Positions 1 to 8,768 of a stretch of 64,000 bases of DNA are shown piece after piece. The notes under the pieces were generated by a model. The model was not told the DNA's origin, did not search any database, and saw nothing but the letters and a program-made list of their open reading frames with translations. The position numbers were made by a program, and so were the translations under genes. The stretch is from assembly GCA_963836005.1 (NCBI GenBank), contig CAWIHS010000005.1:248001-312000 (forward strand). The letters run 5' to 3'. Source of the stretch: CAWIHS01 sp963836005. Lineage in GTDB: Bacteria > Pseudomonadota > Gammaproteobacteria > GRL18. Each line of letters begins with the position of its first letter. Within the stretch, counting starts at the first letter, position 1.

Positions 1-69
1 CAACTGGGTGATGATGCTGTTATTCCATTAAGAGCAGGCGGACAAATAAACTGGAAAATGGATGACTAA
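1..69 (+). CDS. pyrC: Dihydroorotase, C-terminal fragment (gene enters from left)
   Basis: Open in frame 1 from the window edge to a TAA at 67-69. The 22 visible residues include VIPLRAGGQINW, resembling the PFRAGE..W end of PyrC-type dihydroorotases, which close the dihydroorotate ring in pyrimidine synthesis. The next gene is rnt, and pyrC-rnt is a common gammaproteobacterial pair. The stop overlaps the rnt start by 8 bases, implying one transcript. Only the tail is visible, so the name rests on this short match plus context. Confidence 0.6.
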   Translation, partial: QLGDDAVIPLRAGGQINWKMDD

Positions 70-730
70 AGGCAAGAAGAAAAGAAAAATAGAAACTATG
101 CCAACAGGAATAGCAGCAAGATTTAGAGGATTCTTACCCGTCGTTGTCGATGTTGAAACAGCGGGTTTTAATGCCAAAACCGATGCACTGCTGGAGGTTG
201 CTGCTGTGCTCCTGAGGATGGATGCTCAGGGCGATCTCTATTGCTGCGAAACCTATGCTTATAATGTAGAACCTTTTAAAGGTGCCAACCTGGATGATGC
301 CGCACTGAAATTTACCGGCATCAATCCCTTTAATCCCTTCAGAATGGCCAAACCTGAAGAGTTCGCACTGCGTGAAATCTTCAGACCCATTCGCAGTGAG
401 ATAAAAGCCACTGGTTGTACTCGTGCCGTACTGGTGGGACACAATCCGACTTTTGACCTGGGCTTTCTTAATGCCGCTATTGACCGTTGCCAGATTAAGC
501 GCAATCCTTTTCATAAATTCAGCACCTTTGATACGGTAACCCTGGGAGGTCTGGCCTTTGGCCAGACGGTGCTTTCCCGTGCGGCCCAGGCAGCAGGTCT
601 TGAATGGGATGATGAGAAAGCACATTCAGCCAAGTATGATACCCAGCAAACCGCAGAATTATTTTGTCGAATTATTAATCGATGGCATAAACTGGAAAAA
701 CTTGCACAACTGGAAAACCAGGAAGGTTAA
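62..730 (+). CDS. rnt: Ribonuclease T
   Basis: A 222-residue DEDDh-family 3'-5' exoribonuclease that trims the 3' ends of tRNA and other stable RNAs. Exo I is VVDVETAGFN (about residues 28-37, acidic pair D30/E32). Exo II is around GHNPTFDLGFLNAA (about 125-138). The Exo III end is HSAKYDTQQTAELF (about 188-201), with the DEDDh histidine and last aspartate. Length is normal for RNase T. The start overlaps the pyrC stop (ATGACTAA), so translation is probably coupled. The arginine- and lysine-rich N-terminus fits the basic RNA-binding face of the family. Confidence 0.95.
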   Translation: MTKGKKKRKIETMPTGIAARFRGFLPVVVDVETAGFNAKTDALLEVAAVLLRMDAQGDLYCCETYAYNVEPFKGANLDDAALKFTGINPFNPFRMAKPEEFALREIFRPIRSEIKATGCTRAVLVGHNPTFDLGFLNAAIDRCQIKRNPFHKFSTFDTVTLGGLAFGQTVLSRAAQAAGLEWDDEKAHSAKYDTQQTAELFCRIINRWHKLEKLAQLENQEG

Positions 731-893
731 GCGCTCAGAGAAGGCTAAGATTCCACCCCCATCCCAGCCTTCCCCCTCAAAGGGGAAGGAGTTATTTTTC
801 CTGAGTTTCATCCTCAAAAGGGAAGGAGTTATTTTTCCTGAGTTTCTCCCTCAAAGGGGAAGGCGTTATTCTTCTTAACCTTCCCTCTAAACC

Positions 894-1090
894 GGATAAA
901 ATCATACTTCTAATAATTACCATAAATTTAATTATTTATAAAATTTACTCCTTCCCCCTGCCAGGGGGAAGGCTGGGATGGGGGTTGAATCTTAATGAAT
1001 AATGCTGAATTTAAGATTTTATCCCCTCCTTGCCTCCCCCTCAAAGGGGAGGAACAAATGGTGCGCTATTTCATAGTATGATTTTGCCCA
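894..1090. mobile_element. MITE-like element, family A, copy 1
   Basis: A non-coding element of about 197 bases. It starts GGATAAAATCATACT and ends AGTATGATTTTGCCCA, an imperfect terminal inverted repeat. The inside holds C-rich and G-rich stretches (CCTTCCCCC, GGGATGGGGGTT) that can pair. The best-preserved ends of the family are on the copy at 30419-30613. Confidence 0.75.
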
Positions 1091-1177
1091 GTCCACCTCA
1101 AAGGGGAAGGCGTTATTTTTCCTGAGTTTCTCCCTCAAAGGGGAAGGCGTTATTCTTCTTAACCTTCCATCTAAACC

Positions 1178-1375
1178 GGATAAAATCATACTTGTAATAA
1201 TTACCATAAATTTAATTATTTATAAAATTTACTCCTTCCCCCTGCCAGGGGGAAGGCTGGGATGGGGGTTGAATCTTAATGAATAATGCTGAATTTAAGA
1301 TTTTATCCCCTCCTTGCCTCCCCCTCAAAGGGGAAGGAACAAATGGTGCGCTATTTCATAGTATGATTTTGCCCA
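1178..1375. mobile_element. MITE-like element, family A, copy 2
   Basis: Nearly identical to the copy at 894-1090. It lies in the second 284-base direct repeat, so it probably arose by segmental duplication rather than independent insertion. Confidence 0.75.
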
Positions 1376-1413
1376 GTCCACCTCAAAGGGGATGAAGCTA
1401 ATCACCTTACGCT

Positions 1414-3264
1414 TTAATCGAGTTCAAACTCGTCCTGCCAATGAGTATCTTCTTTCCAAACAGGCTGCTCCTGTTTGTACAGAATATAATCTTCTATGAC
1501 CAGGACATCCATTTCGGTGCGCATAAAACAGCGATAGCTATCTTGCGGAGTACAAACTATCGGTTCGCCACGCACATTAAATGAGGTGTTTACAATCACC
1601 GGGCAGCCGGTTTTTTTTGCAAATTGACTGATGAGTTTATGGTAACGGGGATTGGTTTGCTTATGCACAGTCTGTACTCGCGCCGAATAATCCACATGGG
1701 TCACGGCAGGAATTTCACTGCGCGGGATATTGAGTTTTTCTATACCGAACAGTTTCTCCTGTGCTTTGCTTACAGGGTTCTGTTTATCTTTTGCTACCTG
1801 CGCCACCAGCAGCATGTAAGGACTGTCTGTATCCAGATCAAACCATGAGCTGAGGTTTTCTCTGAGCACCGAAGGCGCAAAAGGCCGGAAACTTTCACGG
1901 TATTTGATTTTCAGATTCATAATAGACTGCATGGTTTTACTGCGGGCATCGCCGAGGATACTGCGATGTCCCAGCGCACGCGGGCCAAATTCCATTCTGC
2001 CTTGATGCCAGCCTACCACCTTTTCATCTTTCAGGGCTTGGCTGACGATATCAGTCAACTGATCTTCACTCTTTTGATAATGATAAACTGCATTCACAGC
2101 ATCAAGACAGGTTTTAACTTGTGCGTTGTCCGCACGCGGCCCCAGATAAGTACCCTGCATCCGATCCTGATGCAGGGGTTCAAATGTCCGCGGCTGTCCA
2201 AGCTCCTGATAATATACGCTAAAGGCTCCACCCAGAGCACCGCCGGCGTCACCCGCTGCAGGCTGTATCCAGAGATTTTCAAATATTTTTTCTTGCAGCA
2301 GGAATCCATTGGCCACACAATTTAAAGCCACACCGCCAGCCAGGCACAGATTATCTGAGCCTGTTATCTCCCGGGCATGTCTGGCCATTTTAAGCAATAT
2401 GTCTTGTGTAATATGCTGGATTGATGCCGCCAGGTCCATGTCTCTTTGCGTGAGAGTCGTTTCCCTTTCACGGGCTTTTGCCCCAAATAACTGGTTAAAT
2501 TTATTATTGGTCATCGTCAGACCGGTGGTGTAATTAAAATACTCCATGTTTAAGCGAAACGAACCATCGTTTTTAATATCTATCAAATGTTTTTGGATTT
2601 TTTTCACATAAACAGGGTTTCCATAGGGTGCCAGCCCCATGAGTTTATATTCTCCGCTGTTCACTTTGAACCCGAGATAATAAGTAAAGGCCGAGTAAAG
2701 CAGCCCCAGCGAGTGTGGAAAAGAAATCTCCTGGAGAAATTCAATCGAATGGCCTTTCCCATGTGCCAGTGAGGTGGTTGCCCATTCACCTACACCGTCT
2801 ATCGTGAGGATGGCGGCTTCTGCAAAAGGTGAAGGATAAAATGCGCTGGCAGCGTGACTCTGGTGATGTTCACCAAACATTAACTTTGCTGTAATTTCAG
2901 CTTTACTCAAATCACAAATTTCTTTGAAACTGCGTACCAGGGTCTCTTTGAGAAATAATTTCTCCTTGAGCCATAGCGGTATCGCCAGCATAAAAGACTG
3001 CAAGCCACGCGGCGCCTCAGTCAGGTAGGTTTCCAGAAGACGTTCAAACTTGAGAAAAGGTTTGTCATAAAAGGCAATATAGTCAACCTCATGCAAACTG
3101 ATCCCTGCCTCTTCGAGACAATATTGAATGGCCTGGAATGGAAATCCAGCATCGTGCTTTTTTCTGCTAAAACGTTCTTCCTGCGCAGCAGCAAGGATCA
3201 TTTCATCTTTGATCAATACGGACGCAGAATCATGATAAAAAGCTGAAATCCCAAGGATATACAT
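1414..3264 (-). CDS. Carbamoyltransferase of the NodU/CmcH/TobZ family
   Basis: A 616-residue enzyme of the family that moves a carbamoyl group from carbamoyl phosphate, via an adenylate, onto a hydroxyl of a small molecule or sugar. The N-terminal Kae1-like domain opens with ILGISAFYHDSASVL. It contains the metal-binding HHQSHAAS motif (residues 133-140, HxxxH = H133/H137) and TIDGVGEW (154-161, D156). Later, CLAGGVALNCVANG and GRMEFGPRALGHRSIL mark the rest of the fold. Full length for the family. It is the last gene of a three-gene minus-strand operon after an SxtJ-like membrane protein and a DUF5989 peptide, a recurring set near envelope or secondary-metabolite loci. The substrate is unknown; no sugar or polyketide genes are adjacent. 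Confidence 0.9.
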   Translation of the reverse strand: MYILGISAFYHDSASVLIKDEMILAAAQEERFSRKKHDAGFPFQAIQYCLEEAGISLHEVDYIAFYDKPFLKFERLLETYLTEAPRGLQSFMLAIPLWLKEKLFLKETLVRSFKEICDLSKAEITAKLMFGEHHQSHAASAFYPSPFAEAAILTIDGVGEWATTSLAHGKGHSIEFLQEISFPHSLGLLYSAFTYYLGFKVNSGEYKLMGLAPYGNPVYVKKIQKHLIDIKNDGSFRLNMEYFNYTTGLTMTNNKFNQLFGAKARERETTLTQRDMDLAASIQHITQDILLKMARHAREITGSDNLCLAGGVALNCVANGFLLQEKIFENLWIQPAAGDAGGALGGAFSVYYQELGQPRTFEPLHQDRMQGTYLGPRADNAQVKTCLDAVNAVYHYQKSEDQLTDIVSQALKDEKVVGWHQGRMEFGPRALGHRSILGDARSKTMQSIMNLKIKYRESFRPFAPSVLRENLSSWFDLDTDSPYMLLVAQVAKDKQNPVSKAQEKLFGIEKLNIPRSEIPAVTHVDYSARVQTVHKQTNPRYHKLISQFAKKTGCPVIVNTSFNVRGEPIVCTPQDSYRCFMRTEMDVLVIEDYILYKQEQPVWKEDTHWQDEFELD

Positions 3265-3279
3265 TTACAGGCTCTGACA

Positions 3280-3429
3280 CTAAAACAAGGTATAGATAAA
3301 AGGCGCAACGGCCGAACCCTGCGCAAACACTAACAAAAAGCCTAACAACAACATAATGAGAATAATGGGCGCCAGCCAGAATTTTTTTCTTGCCTTTAAA
3401 AAAGCCCAGAGTTCTAATAAAAATGACAT
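3280..3429 (-). CDS. DUF5989 family small membrane protein
   Basis: A 49-residue protein, MSFLLELWAFLKARKKFW..., with one strongly hydrophobic helix and the family ending GSAVAPFIYTLF. I chose the ATG at 3427-3429 because an AGAGGA ribosome site lies just upstream and family members start MSFL.ELW. A longer in-frame start at 3477 would add an atypical 16 residues. It sits between the carbamoyltransferase and an SxtJ-like protein, the usual company of DUF5989. Function unknown; a membrane partner of the carbamoyltransferase is a guess. Confidence 0.85.
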   Translation of the reverse strand: MSFLLELWAFLKARKKFWLAPIILIMLLLGFLLVFAQGSAVAPFIYTLF

Positions 3430-3496
3430 ACTGATCCTCTTGGTGAGTATCCATTCAAAGAGTAACAGGATGGACACTCGTTAAACAAAAGTATAA

Positions 3497-3880
3497 CTAA
3501 AATTGATTTTTTAATGTGCCGGGTTGTTCTTCCCTTTCTTCCCAATAAGTAGATGCTTTGCGGTCCAGTCGTTTGCGCAGCAGATCCTTGCCCCGCAGTT
3601 TTAACATCAGAGCCACTGGAGTAAAAATCGTATAAAAAAGCAGGACCAGAACCACTTTTGAAATTATTGCGCCGATAAACTCGCCGACTTTAACCCAGAC
3701 TTTATAAAAACCAGATAAGAGTGATGGTGCCGTTAGAGAAATGACTAAAAAAATTATCGCAATTATCAGCGCCCATAGTCTGATTTCTCCAGCGTGAGTT
3801 AAAGGATAAAGAGCAATCGAAACAAAAATCAGGGCCCAAATCGATTCAAATATACGTAGATCTTTTTTCGTCGGCGTCAT
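3497..3880 (-). CDS. SxtJ family membrane protein
   Basis: A 127-residue protein with two N-terminal hydrophobic helices (about 13-31 and 35-55), a third around 70-95, and a charged basic tail ending in KASTYWEEREEQP. It resembles the SxtJ proteins found beside NodU/CmcH-type carbamoyltransferases, first named in saxitoxin clusters. First gene of the operon with the DUF5989 peptide and the carbamoyltransferase. No catalytic motif is visible; a role as membrane partner is inferred from the constant association. Confidence 0.8.
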   Translation of the reverse strand: MTPTKKDLRIFESIWALIFVSIALYPLTHAGEIRLWALIIAIIFLVISLTAPSLLSGFYKVWVKVGEFIGAIISKVVLVLLFYTIFTPVALMLKLRGKDLLRKRLDRKASTYWEEREEQPGTLKNQF

Positions 3881-4215
3881 TGCTTGTCTTCTTCAAGTGA
3901 CAACAACAGGCAAGAAGTCTCTGTCTATTGTTGCTTTTCAGGAACATACAGGGTGGATTACGCTTACGCTAATCCACCCTAAAATATGAATACTTCAACG
4001 GCTGAAAGCCGATTGACAATATTTTGGCTATTTTATTTTTTGCAACTTTTTCACCCTCACCCCAACCCTCTCCCTCATAGGGAGAGGGAGAAGAGAAAAA
4101 AGAATCACCGCCTAAAGGCGTGGGGTTTTATGACCCCTATTTGAGACTCTAAAAAATGATAACATTTTAATGCTCCGCTTACGCCTGCAGCAGCTTGTGT
4201 TAGTAGTAACCCGGA
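3881..4215. repeat. Gene-free gap with a perfect palindrome
   Basis: Contains AGGGTGGATTA (3950-3960) and its exact inverted partner TAATCCACCCT (3970-3980) around a 9-base loop, a REP-like hairpin. A second shorter hairpin of CCCTCTCCCT/AGGGAGAGGG type lies near 4066-4092. No gene or promoter could be assigned in the rest. Confidence 0.6.
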
Positions 4216-4632
4216 CTAGGCTTCAATTATTTCATAGTCATGACTAATATCAACACTTTGAGCCAGCATAATAGACGCAGAGCAATATTTTGTAGCAGAT
4301 AATTCCACCGCCCTTTTGACCATTTTTTCTTTCAGATCTTTGCCGGTGATCACAAAATGGATGTGAATTCTGGTAAACACCTTGGGGTCAACTTCGGCTC
4401 TCTCGGCTTTGATTTCGGCAACACAATCAGTGACGGACTGACGAGAACGCTGCAATATCAGCATGACGTCAAAAGAGGTACACCCTCCCAGTCCCAGCAG
4501 CATCATTTCCATCGGGCGAACCCCAAGATTGTTACCTCCAAGCTCAGGCGGACCGTCCATAACGACACTATGGCCGCTGCCGGACTGACCTACAAACATG
4601 ACATTTTCAACCCATTTTATTTTTACTTGCAT
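4216..4632 (-). CDS. OsmC family protein (YhfA-like)
   Basis: A 138-residue OsmC/Ohr-fold protein. It carries the two redox cysteines expected of the family, C51 in LLGLGGCTSFDV and C117 in SATKYCSAS, which reduce organic hydroperoxides in characterised relatives. It is divergent from crp, the same arrangement as yhfA-crp in Escherichia coli, so it is the YhfA branch rather than OsmC itself, and its exact substrate is not established. Confidence 0.85.
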   Translation of the reverse strand: MQVKIKWVENVMFVGQSGSGHSVVMDGPPELGGNNLGVRPMEMMLLGLGGCTSFDVMLILQRSRQSVTDCVAEIKAERAEVDPKVFTRIHIHFVITGKDLKEKMVKRAVELSATKYCSASIMLAQSVDISHDYEIIEA

Positions 4633-4821
4633 GCGATCTTCCCATCAATATTTCATCAATAATGACTATCTTATCCGGCAGAGACTTTTTCAGCAAACTT
4701 GATCTTATTTACATGAAAGTCTCGTATAACATTTTAGTGTAAAAAAAAACAACAAAAGCATCACATTGTGGTATTTTCATGCTATTCTTAGGGGCATTGG
4801 TTAACTATTGAGTAGCTTTAT

Positions 4822-5457
4822 ATGTCAATAATAAAATTAAAAGAAGAAAACCCCGCAATTACTGAGTTCTTAACCCACTGCCACAAGCGCAAGTACCCTG
4901 CCAAAAAAACGATTATTCATGCCGGCACCGAATCAGATACCCTGTATTTTATCGTCAAAGGTTCGGTTTCTGTTCTGCTTGAAGATAAGGAAGATCATGA
5001 AATTGTCCTGGATTATTTGAATGAAGGTGATTTTTTTGGTGAGATGGGTTTGTTCTATCGGCCCGCAGATCGCAGTGCCTGGGTCAAAGCCCGTACAGAT
5101 TGTGAACTGGCTGAGATAAGTTACAGTAAATTTAATAATATGCGTAACGAAAATCCCGGCGTGTTGTTCGAAATTTCACGCCAAATCGCCAATCGTCTGC
5201 GTAAAACCAGCCGTAAGGTCGGCGATCTGGCTTTTCTGGATGTCACCGGACGTATTGCCGGCACTTTACTGGAACTGGCCAAGCAGCCAGATGCCATGAC
5301 TCATCCGGATGGAATGCAAATCAAGATCACTCGCCAGGAATTGGGTAAAATTGTAGGCTGTTCCCGAGAAATGGCCGGCCGTGTTTTAAAGTCACTCGAA
5401 GAGCAGGATCTGATCTGGGTCAAAGGTAAAACGATTGTCGTTTACGGTACGCGATAA
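4822..5457 (+). CDS. crp: cAMP-responsive transcription regulator Crp (Vfr-like)
   Basis: A 211-residue protein of normal length. The N-terminal cyclic-nucleotide domain carries the phosphate-binding cassette FFGEMGLF...DRSAWVKA (71-90, with E74, R84 and S85) and the hinge T129/S130 before KVGDLAFLD. The C-terminal winged helix (168-198) has recognition helix CSREMAGRVLK, matching the R-E-R contact residues of E. coli Crp. It should therefore bind TGTGA-N6-TCACA sites in response to cAMP. It lies near trpC and bioA, as the Pseudomonas homologue vfr does. No clear self-binding site was seen in the 4633-4821 divergent region. Confidence 0.95.
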   Translation: MSIIKLKEENPAITEFLTHCHKRKYPAKKTIIHAGTESDTLYFIVKGSVSVLLEDKEDHEIVLDYLNEGDFFGEMGLFYRPADRSAWVKARTDCELAEISYSKFNNMRNENPGVLFEISRQIANRLRKTSRKVGDLAFLDVTGRIAGTLLELAKQPDAMTHPDGMQIKITRQELGKIVGCSREMAGRVLKSLEEQDLIWVKGKTIVVYGTR

Positions 5458-6230
5458 TTGCCTGTCACTTGCTATAAAAAAGTTTTCTGTTCAGTTTAAA
5501 ACCAAGATATGATCTGCAACTCTCGTACCCACGATTCTGCGTGGGAATTCATACCCGTGTATTTAAACTGACTATAGGTATAAGTCCCCAGGCAGTAGCA
5601 AGGGAAGCAGAGGTTTAATAAAACCTGAATATCATTATGTGGTCTCTTCACATTATTGTGTACATGGTTGTAACTATTCAGCGTATTTTAGATTTATACG
5701 TAAGTTCTTGATATCAGGTGTTTGCGTAAGAAGTGTATGTGGCATGGATGCCACATTCAAGCCTACATGGACGTATTTACGGCGTCTTCTGGAGCAAATT
5801 CCTGGTGTCAAGGACGTTTTCAAAATTACGCTGAATAGTTACACATGGTTTTTATAAAGCGCTGCACCTTCCCCATCTGAGGGGAAAGGTGGGGATGGGG
5901 GTCGCTTTCAGTATTTGATTTCTGTTGTAGCGCATGTTGATCATCGGCTAGTTCGAGAATTAAATTTTCCACCCGTTAACTTTTCAAGATGGATGATCAT
6001 TATTACCCCCATCCTGGCCTTCCCCCTTAAAGAGGGAAGGAACAGAGCGTACAGATATTATAGGTAACTCGACTATTTAGAGTTGCCAGAGTATTTTTTG
6101 TATGGAAAGTACGCATTTTTGTGAAGAACCATTATGCGCTCAATAGTGACAGTCAATTAATAAATAAATAGTTATCCAGGGATGATCCGGAACCTGTCAG
6201 AGAAAAAAATTCACCAGAAGGATAAACTGC
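5458..6230. other. Long gene-free gap with hairpins and a mini-element
   Basis: Holds a short hairpin CCCACG-attctg-CGTGGG (5528-5545) and a family-D element (5670-5842). Two oppositely oriented C/G-rich blocks follow, near 5868-5906 (CCTTCCCC...GATGGGGGTCG) and 6006-6050 (CCCCCATCC...GGGAAGG), which can pair with each other across about 100 bases. No credible coding region; an open frame at 5639-5857 lies mostly inside the mini-element. Confidence 0.6.
5670..5842. mobile_element. MITE-like element, family D, with exact 8-bp target duplication
   Basis: A 173-base element starting GTAACTATTCAGCGTA and ending in its exact complement TACGCTGAATAGTTAC. It is flanked on both sides by ACATGGTT (5662-5669 and 5843-5850). 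An 8-bp duplication and GTAA ends are the hallmarks of IS66-family transposition. The inside carries a CTACATGGA.GTATTTACGGC-like block shared with the copies at 24093 and 47330. Confidence 0.9.
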
Positions 6231-6914
6231 ATGAGTATCAGTATTGATTATTACTCAGATGTACTCTGTATATGGTCCTATGCGACCAAAATAAAAATTG
6301 ATGAAATCAAAAACCACTTTGCTGATCAGGTCAGTATCAACTACCGATACATGCCGCTGTTTGCAGATATGCATACGATGCTGAATAAAAACTGGGCTGA
6401 GAAAGGCGGTCTGCAGGGTTATAACAAAATGATGCATACCCTGAACGAAAAATTTCCTTATGTAGAGATACACCCTGATATCGGTTTGAAAAATCTGCCC
6501 CATTCCTCATCAGCCTGCCACCTGTTTCTCAAAGCAGTGTCCCTGCTGGAAGAACGTGGTGAAATTCATTCGGACGATAAACAAAACACACTGCTGGAAC
6601 AGACAGACTGGAAAATTCGTCTGGGTTATTTTAAATACGCCCTGGATGTCTCAAAACAGAGCGAACAAATGTCCATCGCAGAAGAGCTTAACCTCCCTAT
6701 AAAAAAACTGGAAGATTTGTTAAGCAATGGCGAAGCTATGGCAGCACTGTCTTCCTGTACAGCGAATGACAAACAGAAACTGATAGAAGGCAGCCCCACC
6801 TTTATCCTTAATGAAGGCCGCCAGAGTTTATACGGCAATATCGGTTATCATATTATTGCAGCCAATATCAAGTCTCTGCTGGAAACACCGTCTGATAAGC
6901 CCGTCTGGTATTAA
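6231..6914 (+). CDS. DsbA family oxidoreductase (FrnE/HCCA-isomerase-like), CxxS active site
   Basis: A 227-residue thioredoxin-fold protein of the DSBA-like domain family. The opening strand DYYSDVLCIWS places a C13-I-W-S16 motif where DsbA has CxxC, so only one catalytic cysteine remains. The helical insert fills the middle, and GSPTFILNEGR (about 190-200) supplies the cis-proline strand. No signal peptide, so cytoplasmic. A CxxS site fits glutathione-dependent or isomerase-like chemistry better than disulfide formation. It stands alone between repeat-rich gaps. Substrate unknown. Confidence 0.8.
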   Translation: MSISIDYYSDVLCIWSYATKIKIDEIKNHFADQVSINYRYMPLFADMHTMLNKNWAEKGGLQGYNKMMHTLNEKFPYVEIHPDIGLKNLPHSSSACHLFLKAVSLLEERGEIHSDDKQNTLLEQTDWKIRLGYFKYALDVSKQSEQMSIAEELNLPIKKLEDLLSNGEAMAALSSCTANDKQKLIEGSPTFILNEGRQSLYGNIGYHIIAANIKSLLETPSDKPVWY

Positions 6915-7204
6915 TACTGTTTTGGCCAAATGCTGAAAATCGATCAGATATCCTCTCACATTTGTGATCCCTGCACTTCCTTATCGCTGAAATTCTGAGG
7001 AAAATGTTCTGCAAGAATACAACTAATTTCAACATGCATTTGCCCGCATACCAGCCTTCCCTCATTGAGAGGGAAGGAATCATATGGGCTTTTTTTCGTC
7101 GGGTTACATGATCGCCTAAAGCAGCTGCTTATGATGCTAACCCAAACCCGTGGTTATTGAGATATTACAACATTTGGTTACAACTTAATTTTCAGGGATA
7201 GTTT

Positions 7205-8491
7205 ATGAAAAAAATTGCCATAGTCCTGGTTCTTCTGTCGCTGCTTATCTTTGCCGGCCTTAAGGTGGGTTCCTGGTATTTAATTAAACAGCTGGTTAAT
7301 ATTAAAATCGCTGAAGTCCGTCCATTTGCCAAAATCGACTACAAGGAAATTAGTACCAATTTAACTGGACAGGCCAACATCAAGGGAGTCAAGGTTTTTA
7401 TCCCGCTGCTGGATGAAACACTGATTATCGACTCGGTGCAGATAATTACGCCAGACATGCTCAGTCTCTTTAATCTGCCTGAAAAACTGCAGCAAAATAA
7501 ATTCCCCGAGTCGCTGGCAGTGGCTGTCAACGGACTGCAGATTGCTCTGAACGGTAATCTAATGAAGATACTGGACAATCCCAAAATCCCTCCCAGCCCC
7601 ACAGAAATCATCGCTGCGCTGGGTTGCGGAGAAGTGTTTCGAATCGGCGGCAAGGCCTTGTCTAAAATGGGTTATGATGACATCGTCGTGGATAGTCTTT
7701 TACGCTACAACTTCAACACCAAGAATAAGCAATTAAATTTTCATATCAGCAATAATTTTCGTGATATGACGCGTTTTAGCGCCGAGGGTGAAATCAACGA
7801 TGTTGAAGATTATAGCTCTATATTTTCAGAATCTCCGCAGGCAAAACTGGGCAAAATTACGCTTGAAAGCGCCGATGACTCGTTTCTGGAAAGAAAAAAC
7901 CGTTTCTGTGCCAACGAAAATAATTCTTCTATCGATGCCTATATTGAAAAAAACACCCTGCTGCTACAGCAATACCTGGGCTCTTTTGGAATCGAACTGG
8001 GAGACGGTCTGATCAAAGCCTATCAATATGAGCTTAAAAATCCGGGGACCGTTGCTATTGAAGCTGATTTTAGTGAACTGCATGGACTGGAAGAATTCAA
8101 CACTTTTTACCCTAATGATTTGATTCAGTTCATCCGCCTGAAAATGTATATCAATGGTACACGCATTGATGAAATATCAGTCTATATTGATAAGGACAAA
8201 CTGATTGATGTGCTGACTCAAAAGCCCTCAGGCAGTTCCCAATCTTTACCCGAACCACCGGAAAAACCCAAGCAGCAGCATGTTAGAAAATATCACAGAA
8301 CAGGTGTCAGTGAGCTGAGCCAGTATAATGGTTATATGGCCAAAATCTATACCAGACGCGGCAAACTTCACCAGGGTAAAATAAATACCGAAAATAAACG
8401 GGTCTATGAAGTTATAGTGCGCCTGCGATCAGGCAATATCAGCTACCATGTGCCGGTCGAACAGATCCAGAAAGCCGAGGTTTTTTATTAG
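7205..8491 (+). CDS. Hypothetical membrane-anchored periplasmic protein
   Basis: A 428-residue protein. Residues 1-27 (MKKIAIVLVLLSLLIFAGL...) form an uncleaved signal anchor; the remainder would be periplasmic. The long middle, with many alternating hydrophobic strands, recalls AsmA/YdgA-type beta-rich proteins, but I cannot assign it to a named family. A proline- and lysine-rich linker (about 350-367) leads to a small terminal module (about 370-428: GYMAKIYTRRGKLHQGKI...VPVEQIQKAEVFY) that looks like a compact SH3-like beta domain. Single-gene unit. Function unknown. Confidence 0.6.
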   Translation: MKKIAIVLVLLSLLIFAGLKVGSWYLIKQLVNIKIAEVRPFAKIDYKEISTNLTGQANIKGVKVFIPLLDETLIIDSVQIITPDMLSLFNLPEKLQQNKFPESLAVAVNGLQIALNGNLMKILDNPKIPPSPTEIIAALGCGEVFRIGGKALSKMGYDDIVVDSLLRYNFNTKNKQLNFHISNNFRDMTRFSAEGEINDVEDYSSIFSESPQAKLGKITLESADDSFLERKNRFCANENNSSIDAYIEKNTLLLQQYLGSFGIELGDGLIKAYQYELKNPGTVAIEADFSELHGLEEFNTFYPNDLIQFIRLKMYINGTRIDEISVYIDKDKLIDVLTQKPSGSSQSLPEPPEKPKQQHVRKYHRTGVSELSQYNGYMAKIYTRRGKLHQGKINTENKRVYEVIVRLRSGNISYHVPVEQIQKAEVFY

Positions 8492-8512
8492 CAGATCCTA
8501 CGCAGCTACTTA

Positions 8513-8710
8513 AGGCTAAAATCATACTTGTTAAAATTACCAAAAATTTAAAATATTTATAAAATCTACTCCTTCCCCTCTGGTAGGGGGAAGGCTGGGA
8601 TGGGGGTTGAATCTTAATGGATCATGCTGAATTTAACATTTTACCCTCTTCCTGAAAAGGAGGGGGGGAGGAACAAATTATTAAATATTTCATAGTATGA
8701 TTTTGCCCTG
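8513..8710. mobile_element. MITE-like element, family A, copy 3
   Basis: About 198 bases between the end of the anchored hypothetical and bioA, both genes converging on it. It opens GGCTAAAATCATACTTGTTA and closes AGTATGATTTTGCCCTG; the right end is a perfect family-A terminus. The same C-rich core and TGAATCTTAATG block occurs at 894 and 1178. Confidence 0.75.
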
Positions 8711-8768
8711 CCAGGTTCTTAAGAATAATCGGCGATTCTGTGCTCCCCCACTGAACGGGCATTACAAT

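Larger units (their letters stand above)
731..1413. repeat. Repeat-filled intergenic region with a 284-bp tandem duplication
   Basis: No gene is visible. Positions 772-845 carry about two short copies of a CTCAAAGGGGAAGGAGTTATT-like unit of about 37 bases. They are followed by two direct copies of a 284-base unit (about 837-1120 and 1121-1398) that differ at only a few positions. Each large unit contains one family-A mini-element (894-1090 and 1178-1375). The region lies between two convergent genes, rnt (+) and the carbamoyltransferase (-), where insertions would do little harm. Confidence 0.85.

Noticed and set aside
558..878. 106-residue open frame overlapping rnt
   Set aside because: Shadow of rnt running into C-rich repeats.
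5639..5857. 72-residue open frame
   Set aside because: It lies mostly inside the family-D element and has no ribosome site or similarity to known proteins.
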